Source: Streptomyces sp. CB02400
GTDB lineage: Bacteria > Actinomycetota > Actinomycetes > Streptomycetales > Streptomycetaceae
Direction of reading: 5' to 3'
DNA length: 64,000 bases
Assembly (NCBI RefSeq): GCF_001905725.1
Contig: NZ_LIWB01000016.1
Coordinates: 143,740 to 207,739, forward strand
Shown piece after piece: positions 39,776 to 47,871 of the stretch. The stretch's first letter is position 1, and each line of letters opens with the position of its first letter. The notes below the pieces were generated by a model, which saw nothing but the letters and a program-made list of their open reading frames with translations, was not told where the DNA came from and made no database searches. The position numbers and the translations under genes were made by a program.

Positions 39776-40465
39776 CTAGACACTCAGCGGGCTGAGGCCG
39801 GATTCCTCGAGCGGCCCTGAAGCGGATCCCGATGCCAGGAGCCGTTTCCAGTCGATCTCGGGTCCTCGCACCTGGAGCTGGCGGAAGGCCGTCAGCAGGG
39901 CCCGGGGTTCGGGGGCGGCCTCGGGCGTCTCGCGGACGGGTTCGCACCGCAGGAGCCTGCCGAAGCCCGCGGGGTGCGATGCGTGCGCGGTGCAGGGGCC
40001 GCCCTCCTGAGCGAGGGTCAGGTGGGCGGCGTCCCGCAGGCCGAGGGCCCCGGCCACGTGAGCTGCCGCGAGCGCGCCGACGCCGTGTCCGGTGACCGCC
40101 GTGGCGTCGATGCCGAGGGCGTGCCAGAGGCGGAACAGGCCCACCTGGTACCCGAACAGCGCGGGCTTGCCGTACCGGGGGTCTTCGAGCAGCCGGGCGT
40201 CGACTCCGTGCGGGGGTGCGAAAACGGCGGCGACCAGTGGTACGGGCAGACAGCAGTCCAGGGTGTCGCGCAGGGCGTCGAAGGCGGCCCGGAAGGCGGG
40301 GAACGAGCCGTACAGGGTCCTGGTCGTGGTGGGCGGGCGGCCGTCCCAGTCGGGGAACAGCACAGCGAGGTCGCCGCGGACGGCGGGCTTTCCGGCTCGG
40401 TCGGCGCAGCCGCAGGCCAGGAGTGCGGGCCGGGGGACGTCCCGGGTGTGCGGGTCGGACTTCAT
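39776..40465 (-). CDS. Truncated acyltransferase-like protein lacking the catalytic Ser
   Basis: A 229-residue protein from ATG 40465 (GAGAGGG site). Its middle resembles the first half of a PKS acyltransferase: FPDWDGRPPTTTRTLYGSFPAF and VGLFRLWHALGIDATAVTGHGVGALAAAHVAG. The GHSxG motif is GHGVG, so the Ser nucleophile is Gly. The second half with the catalytic His and specificity motif is missing. It should not transfer acyl groups. It is 46 bases after the aromatase/cyclase gene. It could be a structural partner of the KS-like protein, or a decayed enzyme kept by selection; the frame is intact and the ribosome site is normal. Confidence 0.7.
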   Translation of the reverse strand: MKSDPHTRDVPRPALLACGCADRAGKPAVRGDLAVLFPDWDGRPPTTTRTLYGSFPAFRAAFDALRDTLDCCLPVPLVAAVFAPPHGVDARLLEDPRYGKPALFGYQVGLFRLWHALGIDATAVTGHGVGALAAAHVAGALGLRDAAHLTLAQEGGPCTAHASHPAGFGRLLRCEPVRETPEAAPEPRALLTAFRQLQVRGPEIDWKRLLASGSASGPLEESGLSPLSV

Positions 40466-40511
40466 GGGCACCCTCTCGTGTACTCGTGGCGAATCCGCCG
40501 CGGCACGCGGG

Positions 40512-41471
40512 TCACAGCACCCGGACCGCGCTCTCCGCGTGTTGCCTGGCCAGTTCGAGTACCGCCCGGCTCTCCCGGCCGAGGCTCTCCCGCACGTGGC
40601 GCCGGGCCTGGGCGGTGTCCGTGCCGGCGCCGAGAACGGTTTCGATGCGGTCCGGGTCGAGGACGGCACGGTGCTGGGCGGTGACGGTCACGCCCGCCGT
40701 GTCCGGCACGACGGACCACTCTCCGGTGTGGGCCACCAGCGGGCCCGGCGGGACGGTCAGTTTGAACACGATGCGTCCGGCGTGGGGGAAGCAGATGCGT
40801 ACGGCCTCGGTGGTGCGGGCGGGCAGCCGGCCCGTCGCGTGGGTCTGCCCGCGGACCAGCTGCACACCGGGCGGGTCCTCCCGTACGTCGGCGCGGGCGA
40901 CGTGCGGCAGGAGCCGGGGCCAGTCCCGGATTCGGTACAGCACGTCGTAGACGAGCTCGGCGGGCCCCTTGACGCGGGTGGAGTCCTCGAAGGACAGCAT
41001 GAGTCCGTCGAGGTCGGTCCAGTGCTGCGCGTGGTGGCGCACACCCTCCAGGTCCATGCGGGCGGTGGTGTCGAGGGTGCGCTCCGCCCGGGCGGCGCTC
41101 GCCGGGTCGTCGCGAGCGACGGTGAAGGTGCGGCGCAGGGTCAGCCGGGTGCGCCGGTCGTCGAGGGCTTCGACGGTCCAGGTGCCGCGCATGCTCGTGA
41201 GCGGTGGTGCCGGCTGCTCCTGCCAGAAGTCCACCCGCCGCAGGTCGGACGAGAAGACCAGGCGCGTCGTCCACGAGCGCACCTGGCCCTCGGCGGTGTC
41301 CCACAGGCGGTGCCGTTCCTGCCGCCCGTCGGACTCCAGCTGCTCGACGTGCACGACGGACGGGAAGTACCGGGGCCAGTGGGCGGCATCGGCCACCAGC
41401 CCGTAGACCACGCCCGCGGGGGCGGCGATCACCACGTCGTGCTGCGCACAGCGCATCCGCTCGGCAGGCAT
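40512..41471 (-). CDS. Aromatase/cyclase (tandem SRPBCC domains)
   Basis: A 319-residue protein made of two helix-grip domains (about 5-150 and 160-305), as in ARO/CYC enzymes of type II PKS pathways. N-terminal landmarks are VIAAPAGVVYGLVADAAHWPRYFPSV and TRLVFSSDLRRVDFWQ; the second half repeats the plan with ELVYDVLYRIRDWPRLLPHV. Family role: binding a poly-beta-keto chain and directing first-ring cyclisation and aromatisation. No type II KS/CLF pair is present here, which is odd. ATG 41471 follows AGGAGGG at good spacing. It is the first gene of the operon 41471 to 37267, with a candidate SARP operator 106-149 bases upstream. Confidence 0.87.
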   Translation of the reverse strand: MPAERMRCAQHDVVIAAPAGVVYGLVADAAHWPRYFPSVVHVEQLESDGRQERHRLWDTAEGQVRSWTTRLVFSSDLRRVDFWQEQPAPPLTSMRGTWTVEALDDRRTRLTLRRTFTVARDDPASAARAERTLDTTARMDLEGVRHHAQHWTDLDGLMLSFEDSTRVKGPAELVYDVLYRIRDWPRLLPHVARADVREDPPGVQLVRGQTHATGRLPARTTEAVRICFPHAGRIVFKLTVPPGPLVAHTGEWSVVPDTAGVTVTAQHRAVLDPDRIETVLGAGTDTAQARRHVRESLGRESRAVLELARQHAESAVRVL

Positions 41472-41576
41472 CCGTCCGCCCTCCTCCAAGTCACAGCCCG
41501 GGGCGGTGGCCCCGTGGCGTCACTGGCCTCGGGCACCGGCGGGCCGAGGCCGTCGTGCCGACTGTGTCCTGAATCA

Positions 41577-41620
41577 CTTGAGGGCCGGACGAGGGCGCCT
41601 TGAGTGCCGCCTCGACGGCA
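41577..41620. promoter_or_regulatory. Candidate SARP operator (11-bp periodic repeats) upstream of ARO/CYC
   Basis: Four units at exact 11-base spacing start TTGAG (41578), ACGAG (41589), TTGAG (41600) and CTCGA (41611). SARP regulators bind short direct repeats spaced by one helical turn. The site lies between the SARP gene and the operon it probably controls. Confidence 0.55.
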
Positions 41621-41641
41621 GGTCCGTCGGTGCGCGTGCGC

Positions 41642-42463
41642 TCAGGCGGCGAAGAGGTCGAACGTGGAGGCCCCCCGCGGGCCGGCCAGGATGTCGAGCT
41701 GGGGAGCCGTGGTGAGCATCGCCTGGTACAGCCGCTGGAGCTGCGGTGCGGGCTCGACGCCGAGCTCCTCGCGCAACCGGCCGCACAGCCCGCGGTAGGT
41801 GCCCAGAGCGGCGGCCTGCCGGCCGGAGCGGTACTGCGCCAGGATGAACTGCGCGTGCAGTCCCTCGTGCAGCGGGTGATGCATCGTCAACTGACGCAGC
41901 TCGCCCAGCAGTTCGGCGTGCCGACCGAGACGCAGGTCGGCGTCGATGCGGCGCTCGGTGGTGACCAGCCGGCTCTCTTCGAGCCGTACGACCTCGATGT
42001 CGAGGACGGGTCCGAGACGCACGTCCACCAGGGCGGCACCGTCCCACAGGTCGAGGGCGGCGCGGAACCGGTCGGAAGCGAGGGCGGCGTCACCGGCCTC
42101 GAAGGCGTTGCGTCCCTCCGCCACCAGCCGCTCGTACTGGTGCACGTCGATGCAGTCCGCGGGGATCTGCAGCACGTAGCCGCCGTGCCGGGTGGCCAGG
42201 ATGTCCTTGGCGTTTCCGGGGACGTCCGGGCCCATGGCGGTGCCGAGGCGGCGGCGCAGCTGGAGGATGTAGGTCTGGAGCGTGGTGAGCGAGCTCAGCG
42301 GCGGCTCGACCCCCCATATCTCCTCCATGAGTGTCTGCACCGGCACGACACGTCCTCGGTGGAGGGCCAGCAGGGAAAGCAGCTGGCGCGGCTTGCCGGC
42401 CGTGGGAACGATCGATCCGCCGTTGACTTCCGCCCTCAGCGGTCCCAGTACCTGAATCTTCAT
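41642..42463 (-). CDS. SARP-family transcriptional activator (1)
   Basis: A 273-residue protein from ATG 42463 (GGGGGAGA site). An N-terminal OmpR-like winged helix (KIQVLGPLRAEV, KPRQLLSLLALHRGRVVPV, TTLQTYILQLRRRLG, RHGGYVLQIP) is followed by the bacterial transcriptional activation domain (DVHQYERLVAEGRNAFEAGD, LHEGLHAQFILAQYRSGRQ, ELGVEPAPQLQRLYQAML). There is no ATPase extension, so it is a small SARP like ActII-ORF4. Such proteins switch on pathway genes through 11-base direct repeats. The gene is 170 bases upstream of the ARO/CYC operon on the same strand. Confidence 0.93.
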   Translation of the reverse strand: MKIQVLGPLRAEVNGGSIVPTAGKPRQLLSLLALHRGRVVPVQTLMEEIWGVEPPLSSLTTLQTYILQLRRRLGTAMGPDVPGNAKDILATRHGGYVLQIPADCIDVHQYERLVAEGRNAFEAGDAALASDRFRAALDLWDGAALVDVRLGPVLDIEVVRLEESRLVTTERRIDADLRLGRHAELLGELRQLTMHHPLHEGLHAQFILAQYRSGRQAAALGTYRGLCGRLREELGVEPAPQLQRLYQAMLTTAPQLDILAGPRGASTFDLFAA

Positions 42464-42692
42464 GTTCTCCCCCGGTGTCGGCGAGATGCGCTCAATGGGC
42501 ACACACGCTTGGTTTTCTGCACGCTAGCGGGACGCAGAGTGCGCACGCTTGATTCTCCAGTTCTTCTCCAGCGGTTGTGGACGGCGGTTATGGACGGCTG
42601 AATTCGCTGCTCGCAGAACGGCGTGGAACGGCTCGTGAATTGCTGGAGCGCAGACCTGAATTCGCTGGAGGAAGCGCGCGGAGCGGGGCGGG
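42464..42692 (-). promoter_or_regulatory. SARP1 upstream region with repeated elements
   Basis: These 229 bases are noticeably less GC-rich. They contain a 13-base tandem repeat (42572-42584 and 42585-42597, one mismatch) and three copies of TGAATT(C)GCTG starting at about 42599, 42636 and 42657. Both are candidates for regulator binding at the SARP1 promoter. No firm -10/-35 was placed. Confidence 0.5.
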
Positions 42693-43523
42693 TCACCGGT
42701 AGGCCGGGGACGCGGCGACGGCCGCCGGCGCGGGCAGGGCGATGCGGTGCGGTGCCGTCCGTGCCCACGGGAATCCGCGGTGCAGGTGCATCACGGGATC
42801 CGTGAAGGGGTCGGTCTGGACGACCACGGCGGCGAGGACGTCGGGCGCGGGCTCGAGTTCGACGAACGTCCACTGCCCGTACCGGTCGTCGGCGGGCGGA
42901 TCGAATCCGAGTACACCGCGGTCCTCGGCCAGCGTGAAGGAGAACGAGTCGAACGGCAGGCCGAGTCCGAGGCCGCGCGCTTTCGCGTAGGCCTCCTTCA
43001 GGGTCCACAGCCGCATCGTCCTGCGGTCGCGCGCCGCTCCGGTGGCCGCTTCGGCCACCCAGTGCCGCTCCCGCGCCGCGAAGGTCTGCAGGATCGTGTG
43101 GAAGGAACGCGGGTCCCGGTCGAGCCGCTCCACGTCGACGCCGATGGTGTGCGCGCGGGTCACGCCCAGCAGGTTGCAGCCACTGGCGTGCGACAGGTTG
43201 AAGTCCAGCTGCCGTCCGCCGCGCAGGAGTCCGCCCGCGGGCACGCGCAGGAAGGGCCGGCCGCGCGAGGAGCGCCAGAAGTGCAGTTCGTCCTCGGCGA
43301 GGCCGGTCTCCAGCGCCAGTACGCGGCGCACCAGGGTGTGGGCGACCAGGTACTGGCGCCGGTCGCGTTCGAAGAGGAAGGCCTGCGCCGTGTGTTTCTC
43401 CTCCTCGTCGAACCAGTGGGCGGCGAGCAGGGCCGCGTGGTCCGGCGGCAGGTCGTCGTTGGTGCAGAACCACAGCTGGATGGGGCGGTCCGGGTCCTCG
43501 CCCCGGCCGGTGTCCGTGATCAC
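42693..43523 (-). CDS. Sfp-type 4'-phosphopantetheinyl transferase
   Basis: A 276-residue protein from GTG 43523 (GGAG eight bases upstream). It overlaps the KS-like stop by four bases (GTGA). Diagnostic motifs are FNLSHASGCNLLGV, IGVDVERLDRDPRS with the Mg-binding Asp, and LWTLKEAYAKARGLGLGLPF (WxxKEAxxKA). It transfers phosphopantetheine from CoA to carrier-protein Ser residues. It is translated with ACP and KS-like protein, so the orphan ACP is the first substrate; the PKS and PCP carriers of the window may also be served. Confidence 0.95.
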   Translation of the reverse strand: MITDTGRGEDPDRPIQLWFCTNDDLPPDHAALLAAHWFDEEEKHTAQAFLFERDRRQYLVAHTLVRRVLALETGLAEDELHFWRSSRGRPFLRVPAGGLLRGGRQLDFNLSHASGCNLLGVTRAHTIGVDVERLDRDPRSFHTILQTFAARERHWVAEAATGAARDRRTMRLWTLKEAYAKARGLGLGLPFDSFSFTLAEDRGVLGFDPPADDRYGQWTFVELEPAPDVLAAVVVQTDPFTDPVMHLHRGFPWARTAPHRIALPAPAAVAASPAYR

Positions 43524-45328
43524 GTCGGCGGCTCCACGTCCGCTTCCGTGTCGCGGCCCAGCCACAGCGGCCGGGGCAGCAGGGCGGAGCGGGGCGGCAC
43601 CGAGCGCGGCCCGGGTTCGCGGCCGTCGGCGGCCTCCGCCGTCCTCGTCACGTCGACACCGCCGGTCCACAGCCCGGCGAGCTGTTCCAGGCGTCCGGCG
43701 CGCCACAGCGCGGACAGGTAGGCACGGGTCTCGGGCGCCTCGTCGAGGAGCAGCGGATCGGCCGGTGCGGTCCGCAGGTCCGCCACCCGCAGGCGCCGGC
43801 CCGCGCGGTCACCGGGCGCCCCGGCGGCGAAGTCCGTCAGCAGTTCGGCCAGTTCCGGGTGGCTGCGGGCGGTGACGGCGAGGCGGCAGGGCAGTGCGGC
43901 GCGGCCGGTGCGCAGGGCGTGGGCGAGAGCGGGCAGATCCGGTGCCCGGCCGGCACCGAGCCAGTCCGCCAGGCGGCGGGCGGTGGCGGCGAGGTGGCCG
44001 GGGGTGGGTGCCGACAGCAGGATCAGCTCGAGGGCGCCGCGGTCGTCGCCGTGTTCCGTCGGCGGCCGCCCGGTGGAGGGGTCCGTCTCCGTTCTCGGGC
44101 GCGCGGCCGGCCGCGCCGGACATGCCTCGACGACGACACAGGCCCGGGTGCCGGTCTCGCTTCCGGCGGTGACCACGGCCCGGTGCGGTGCCGAGGCGTC
44201 CCGGCCGGCCTCTTCGCCGAGCCGCAGCACCGCCCGGGTGAGGGCGGCGACACCGGTGGCCGCTCCGGCCCGGCCGGTGGTGCGTGCCGCGCTGTCGGGC
44301 GTCTCCAGCACGGTGACCGTGTCCGCGTCGATCGCGGCGGCGGCCAGGGCGCGGCGCACCAGGCGGTCCTCGCCGGGGTTCCTGGTCTGCCCGCCGGGTC
44401 CGGCGTGGCCGGTCCGTTCCGTGCGGTGGGCGGGCCCGGTGCTCCCGGCGCGGCCGGTGCGGCCCACGGCGCTGGAGCGGATGACGGCGTGGACGGTGTC
44501 GCCGTCCGCCCGCGCCCGGTCCAGTGGCTTGAGGAGCAGGACGCCCACGCCCTCTCCGGCTCCGGGGAACTGCCGGGAGGGGTGCAGCCGCAGTTCCACC
44601 GCACCGACCAGCGCGGCGGCGCATTCGCCGGACTCCAGCGCGCCGATCGCCTGGTGCAGGGCGACGAGGAAGGACGAGTCGGCGGTGTCCACCGACCAGT
44701 TGGGACCCCGCAGGTCGAGCAGCGCGGAGAGCGGGTGCGCCACGTTCCCGTGGCCGCTGCGGGGCATCGCCCGGTGGCCGTCGGCCCACAGCTCCGCGGC
44801 CAGCAGGGCGTAGTCGCAGGAGCTCACCGCCGTGTACACGCCGACACTGCGCGGTTCGCCGTCGGCGCCGACCAGGGCGTCGAGGCGGGCTCCGGTGTAG
44901 CCCGCGTCCTCCATCACCTGCCAGGCGACTTCGAGGAAGAGGCGTTCCTGGGGGTCGGTGAGGGCGGCTTCCCTGGCGGTCAGCCGGAAGAAGTCGGGGT
45001 CGAAGTCGGCGACCCGGTCGAGGTAGTGGCCGGTGCGGCCGCGCTCGTCGATCAGGCGGCCCGGCGGCGGGGTGACGGGTGCGTCCGGTCCGGTGTGCAG
45101 CAGGCGCCGGAAGGCGTCGAGGTCACCGGCGTGCGGATAGCGTCCGGCGATGCCGATGACGGCGTAGCCCGCGGGCGTGGTGCGGAGGGCGGCGGGTTCG
45201 GGCCGGGCGGTGAGAGGGACGGGCGGCGGGGGCGGGCCGGCTCCTTCGGTGAGGAGTTCGACGGCCTGTTGCCTGCCGAGGGTGCCGTCCTTGAACCGGG
45301 TCAGGATCTCCCTGTTGTCCATACGCAT
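43520..45328 (-). CDS. Ketosynthase-like protein with all catalytic residues lost
   Basis: A 602-residue protein from ATG 45328, 14 bases after the ACP stop; a second ATG at 45322 is equally possible. The N-terminal helix ILTRFKDGTLGRQQAVELL resembles linkers in front of KS domains. The fold is clearly that of a KS: YAVIGIAGRYPHAGDLDAF, LTDPQERLFLEVAWQVMEDAGY, WSVDTADSSFLVALHQAIGALESGECAAALVGAVEL. The Cys of DTACSSS is Asp (codon at 44680-44678), the EAHGTGT His is replaced (ETPDSAA), and KSNIGH is absent. It therefore cannot condense. A CLF-like partner, a chain-binding scaffold or a decarboxylase-like role are options. It is coupled to the ACP and PPTase genes. Confidence 0.82.
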   Translation of the reverse strand: MRMDNREILTRFKDGTLGRQQAVELLTEGAGPPPPPVPLTARPEPAALRTTPAGYAVIGIAGRYPHAGDLDAFRRLLHTGPDAPVTPPPGRLIDERGRTGHYLDRVADFDPDFFRLTAREAALTDPQERLFLEVAWQVMEDAGYTGARLDALVGADGEPRSVGVYTAVSSCDYALLAAELWADGHRAMPRSGHGNVAHPLSALLDLRGPNWSVDTADSSFLVALHQAIGALESGECAAALVGAVELRLHPSRQFPGAGEGVGVLLLKPLDRARADGDTVHAVIRSSAVGRTGRAGSTGPAHRTERTGHAGPGGQTRNPGEDRLVRRALAAAAIDADTVTVLETPDSAARTTGRAGAATGVAALTRAVLRLGEEAGRDASAPHRAVVTAGSETGTRACVVVEACPARPAARPRTETDPSTGRPPTEHGDDRGALELILLSAPTPGHLAATARRLADWLGAGRAPDLPALAHALRTGRAALPCRLAVTARSHPELAELLTDFAAGAPGDRAGRRLRVADLRTAPADPLLLDEAPETRAYLSALWRAGRLEQLAGLWTGGVDVTRTAEAADGREPGPRSVPPRSALLPRPLWLGRDTEADVEPPT

Positions 45329-45342
45329 GTGCGGCAGGCGCT

Positions 45343-45756
45343 TCAGGCCCTGTCCGCGGCGAGCAGAGCGACGGCCTCGTCGACGCTCAGCCGGTCGTCG
45401 CGGACCGCGTCGAGCAGGGTGTCGAGACCGGCACGGGGCCCGGCCGCGCGGGCCGGGACGGGCGCGGCCGGTGTCCTCGCCGAGGTGCGGGCGACGACGT
45501 GGGTGGCCATGGCGGCGGGGGTGGGGTGGTCGTAGAGGGTGAAGGCCTCCTCTTTGAGGCCGTACCGGGTGTTGATGGCGTCCACGAACTCGGCGCCGAG
45601 GATGGAGTCGAGGCCCAGTACGTGGAAGGTCGCCTTCTCGTCGATCTCCCACGGGTCGCAGCGCAGGATCGCGCCGAGCATCTCGCGCAGTGCGTCGAGA
45701 ACCCGCGGCACGTCACCGCCGGGTGCCGGCTGGGCCGGTTTCGGGTTGTTGAACAC
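45343..45756 (-). CDS. Discrete acyl carrier protein
   Basis: A 137-residue protein from GTG 45756 (GGAGAG site). One carrier domain: LDALREMLGAILRCDPWEID, then the phosphopantetheine site LGLDSILGAEFVDAINTRYG and LYDHPTPAAMATHV. A Pro/Ala linker is followed by a short C-terminal helix (LDTLLDAVRDDRLSVDEAVALLAADRA) that resembles docking helices. First gene of the ACP/KS-like/PPTase operon. The partner that loads it is unknown, because the neighbouring KS- and AT-like proteins look inactive; the discrete AT at 31688 is one candidate. Confidence 0.9.
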   Translation of the reverse strand: MFNNPKPAQPAPGGDVPRVLDALREMLGAILRCDPWEIDEKATFHVLGLDSILGAEFVDAINTRYGLKEEAFTLYDHPTPAAMATHVVARTSARTPAAPVPARAAGPRAGLDTLLDAVRDDRLSVDEAVALLAADRA

Positions 45757-45848
45757 GATGGCTTCTCTCCAAGTCACGTGCTGGCCGCGGCGGAAGCGTG
45801 GGGCGAGGCCGTGTCGAATCCGTACGGCGATGGGCTGATGAGGTCGGC

Positions 45849-46673
45849 TCACCCGGTCAGGGAGGGCACGGAAGCGGCGGGAGCGTCCGGCGCCGCCATG
45901 AGGATGGAGCGCTGCAACCTGCGTACGTGCGCGGAGGGTTCGAGCCCCAGATCGCGTACGAGGGTGGCGCGCAGGCGCTGGTAGGCGTGCAGGGCCTCGC
46001 CCCGCCGTCCGGAGCGGTACAGCGCGAGCATGAACTGGGCGTGCAGGTTCTCGTGCGTGCCGTACCGGTTCACCAGCACCGTCAGTTCCGACAGCAGTTC
46101 ACGGTGCCGGCCGAGCCGCAGCTCCGCCTCGAAGCACTGCTCCAGCGCGCACAGCCGTGATTCCTCCAGCCGCCATGCCTCCGACTGCAGTTGCGCGCCC
46201 ATGCGGACGTCGGCGAAGGCCTCGCCCGACCAGAGACCGAGGGCCTGTCGCAGCAGCGCGGACGCCTCGGTGAAGTCGCCCGCGTCCATGGCGCGGTAGC
46301 CGCGCCCGGCCAGCAGCTCGAACTCCCGGACGTCGCAGCCCCCTTCGCCGCCCGTCAGGCGGTAGCCGCCGGGCAGCGTCATCAGGACGTCCTTCGCCCC
46401 GGTGTCCTGGGGCTCCCGGTCGTTCGTTCCCGGCTGCGAGGCCAGAGCGGCGGCGATCAGCTCCCGCAGTTGCAGCACATAGGTCTGCAGCGTCGTGCGG
46501 GCGCTGCGGGGCGGGCAGCCGCCCCACAGCTCCTCGGTCAGCACCTCCACCGGCACCAGCCGGTCCACACGCGAGGCGAGCATCGCCAGCACCTGCCGCG
46601 GTTTGGGTGCCGTGGGTGTGATCGACACACCCCGCACCTTCACCTCCAGAGCCCCCAAGACCCCGATGTCCAC
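45849..46673 (-). CDS. SARP-family transcriptional activator (2)
   Basis: A 274-residue protein from GTG 46673 (GGGGAGA site). Winged helix: DIGVLGALEVKVRG, KPRQVLAMLASRVDRLVPVE, TTLQTYVLQLRELI, LPGGYRLTG. Activation domain: REFELLAGRGYRAMDAGDFT, HENLHAQFMLALYRSGRRGE, DLGLEPSAHVRRLQRSIL. It shares the domain plan of the SARP at 41642-42463 but is clearly diverged from it. It lies 92 bases upstream of the ACP operon and downstream of a GBL-receptor-type repressor, the common order butanolide receptor, SARP, structural genes. Confidence 0.93.
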   Translation of the reverse strand: MDIGVLGALEVKVRGVSITPTAPKPRQVLAMLASRVDRLVPVEVLTEELWGGCPPRSARTTLQTYVLQLRELIAAALASQPGTNDREPQDTGAKDVLMTLPGGYRLTGGEGGCDVREFELLAGRGYRAMDAGDFTEASALLRQALGLWSGEAFADVRMGAQLQSEAWRLEESRLCALEQCFEAELRLGRHRELLSELTVLVNRYGTHENLHAQFMLALYRSGRRGEALHAYQRLRATLVRDLGLEPSAHVRRLQRSILMAAPDAPAASVPSLTG

Positions 46674-46710
46674 AACTGTCTCCCCTGTTTGCTGTGCAAC
46701 CTCTCGCCGA

Positions 46711-46739
46711 AGTAAAAAACAGCACGATCGGTTTGTCAA
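46711..46739 (-). promoter_or_regulatory. Promoter of SARP2
   Basis: Reading leftward, a perfect -35 TTGACA (46739-46734) is followed after 17 bases by TTTACT (46716-46711). It is 38 bases upstream of the GTG start and sits in an unusually A/T-rich stretch. Confidence 0.6.
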
Positions 46740-46888
46740 TACACGGAGTGCGCCGAAGAACCAGACTCAATCGGGCATATCGACCACTCTTCTGGCCCGA
46801 TCGGGGAACATCCTTGCTGATGCGAGACCAGAAAGAGAACGCAATGACTCTTTTGGTGTCGATCAGGGGCGGCCCGGTCCCCCCGGGG

Positions 46889-47545
46889 TCACACCGCCGG
46901 CTCGCAGGCGACGGGCGGGCAGCCGGCGGCGTGCAGGGCGGCCGCGGTCTCCGGCGAGGCGACGCGCGGCAGGAGCAGCCGCCAGAAGCGGGCGACGACG
47001 TCCGGCTTCAGCCAGGCCCGGTCCCGCACGCCGAGTGCCTCGAATCCCACGGTCGCCGCCACCACGGCCGTCGCGACGTCGGCACCGCGGATGCCCGCAC
47101 CGAGCTCCTGCGCCCGCTCGACCTCGTCCAGGATCTCCTCGACCCAGCGCCGCCACTGCTCACGCAGGTTCTCTCCGAGGTCGGGGCCGGAGATGTCCAG
47201 AGTGAGGACGAACCCCGCCTGGACCACCGCGTCCCGGTCGAGCCGGTCCACCAGGCGGTAGGTGGACCCGACGAGCCGCGCCAGGGCTCCGCGCCCGCCG
47301 TCACCGGGCGCGGAGCCGTTGGCCGCGCACACCTCGTCACGCAGGATGGCGGCGGCCTCCGCCACGACCGCCCGGGCCAGGTCCTGCTTGCCGGCGAAGT
47401 GGTGGTGGAGGCCGCCGTAGCTGACCCCGGCCCGCTTGCTGATCCTGCTGAGCGACACCGGCTCGTAGCCCCCTCGGGCGAACTCCTCGCCGGCGGCTCG
47501 GACCAACGCCTGCCGAGTGTGCGCCGCTCGTTCCTGCTTCACCAT
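46889..47545 (-). CDS. TetR-family regulator, gamma-butyrolactone receptor type
   Basis: A 218-residue protein from ATG 47545 (AGGAGA site). The N-terminus VKQERAAHTRQALVRAAGEE with the HTH SLSRISKRAGVSYGGLHHHF closely follows the ArpA/ScbR pattern. The C-terminal ligand domain is typical in length and contains RREQW-like aromatic residues (EQWRRWVEE). Such proteins repress SARP or their own genes until a butanolide, or for pseudo-receptors another small molecule, binds. No butanolide synthase (AfsA type) is in the window. A 20-base palindrome 86 bases upstream is the likely autoregulatory operator. Confidence 0.87.
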   Translation of the reverse strand: MVKQERAAHTRQALVRAAGEEFARGGYEPVSLSRISKRAGVSYGGLHHHFAGKQDLARAVVAEAAAILRDEVCAANGSAPGDGGRGALARLVGSTYRLVDRLDRDAVVQAGFVLTLDISGPDLGENLREQWRRWVEEILDEVERAQELGAGIRGADVATAVVAATVGFEALGVRDRAWLKPDVVARFWRLLLPRVASPETAAALHAAGCPPVACEPAV

Positions 47546-47630
47546 CGAGAAGTCTCCTGATCGCGGGACAGCCGCCCGGCATGACAGTCCGCACACAGGG
47601 ACCGCGAGCGGATGTGCATCATGGGATCAG

Positions 47631-47650
47631 TAAACCATCATGACGGTTTA
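47631..47650. promoter_or_regulatory. ARE-like palindromic operator
   Basis: TAAACCATCATGACGGTTTA matches its own reverse complement except at one base pair, with TAAACC/GGTTTA arms. Autoregulatory elements bound by butanolide receptors share AAACC...GGTTT arms of this size. It lies 86 bases upstream of the receptor start. Confidence 0.7.
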
Positions 47651-47796
47651 TTACGGGAGTCCCCCGCACCGAAAAGGCCGAGGTGGGCCCGGGCGGAAGC
47701 CGGAATCAGTCCTCCACCCGGGGCTCTTCCCGGCCCCGAGACCTCATAAGAAACAGTCTAGCTTGTCTTTTTCTGCTCGTGGCCAGGACATACGGA

Positions 47797-47837
47797 CGCC
47801 CCGGCGGTCCGCCACTGAGGACGGGACCGCCGGGGCG
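47797..47837. terminator. Hairpin terminator of the DUF5302-like gene
   Basis: 14-base perfect arms (47797-47810 and 47824-47837) around a 13-base loop, 35 bases beyond the stop at 47872. Confidence 0.75.
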
Positions 47838-47871
47838 CCTGCTCCGCCGCCCGGCTTACAACGGGGGATGG

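Larger units (their letters stand above)
47546..47871. other. Intergenic region upstream of the GBL-receptor gene (326 bases)
   Basis: It holds the receptor gene's promoter region with an ARE-like palindrome (47631-47650) and the terminator of the DUF5302-like gene (47797-47837). Between them is an A/T-richer stretch with no supported open reading frame. Confidence 0.6.

Noticed and set aside
43520..45328. KS-like gene as a pseudogene
   Set aside because: The frame is intact over 602 codons, it overlaps the PPTase start and follows the ACP closely. Loss of catalytic residues without decay argues for a kept, non-catalytic role.
33355..45756. Lipolanthine or goadvionin-type cluster
   Set aside because: Those known acylated lanthipeptides use other synthetase classes and, for goadvionin, a GNAT acyltransferase. 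Here the synthetase is class II and no GNAT is seen. Acylation remains a hypothesis only.
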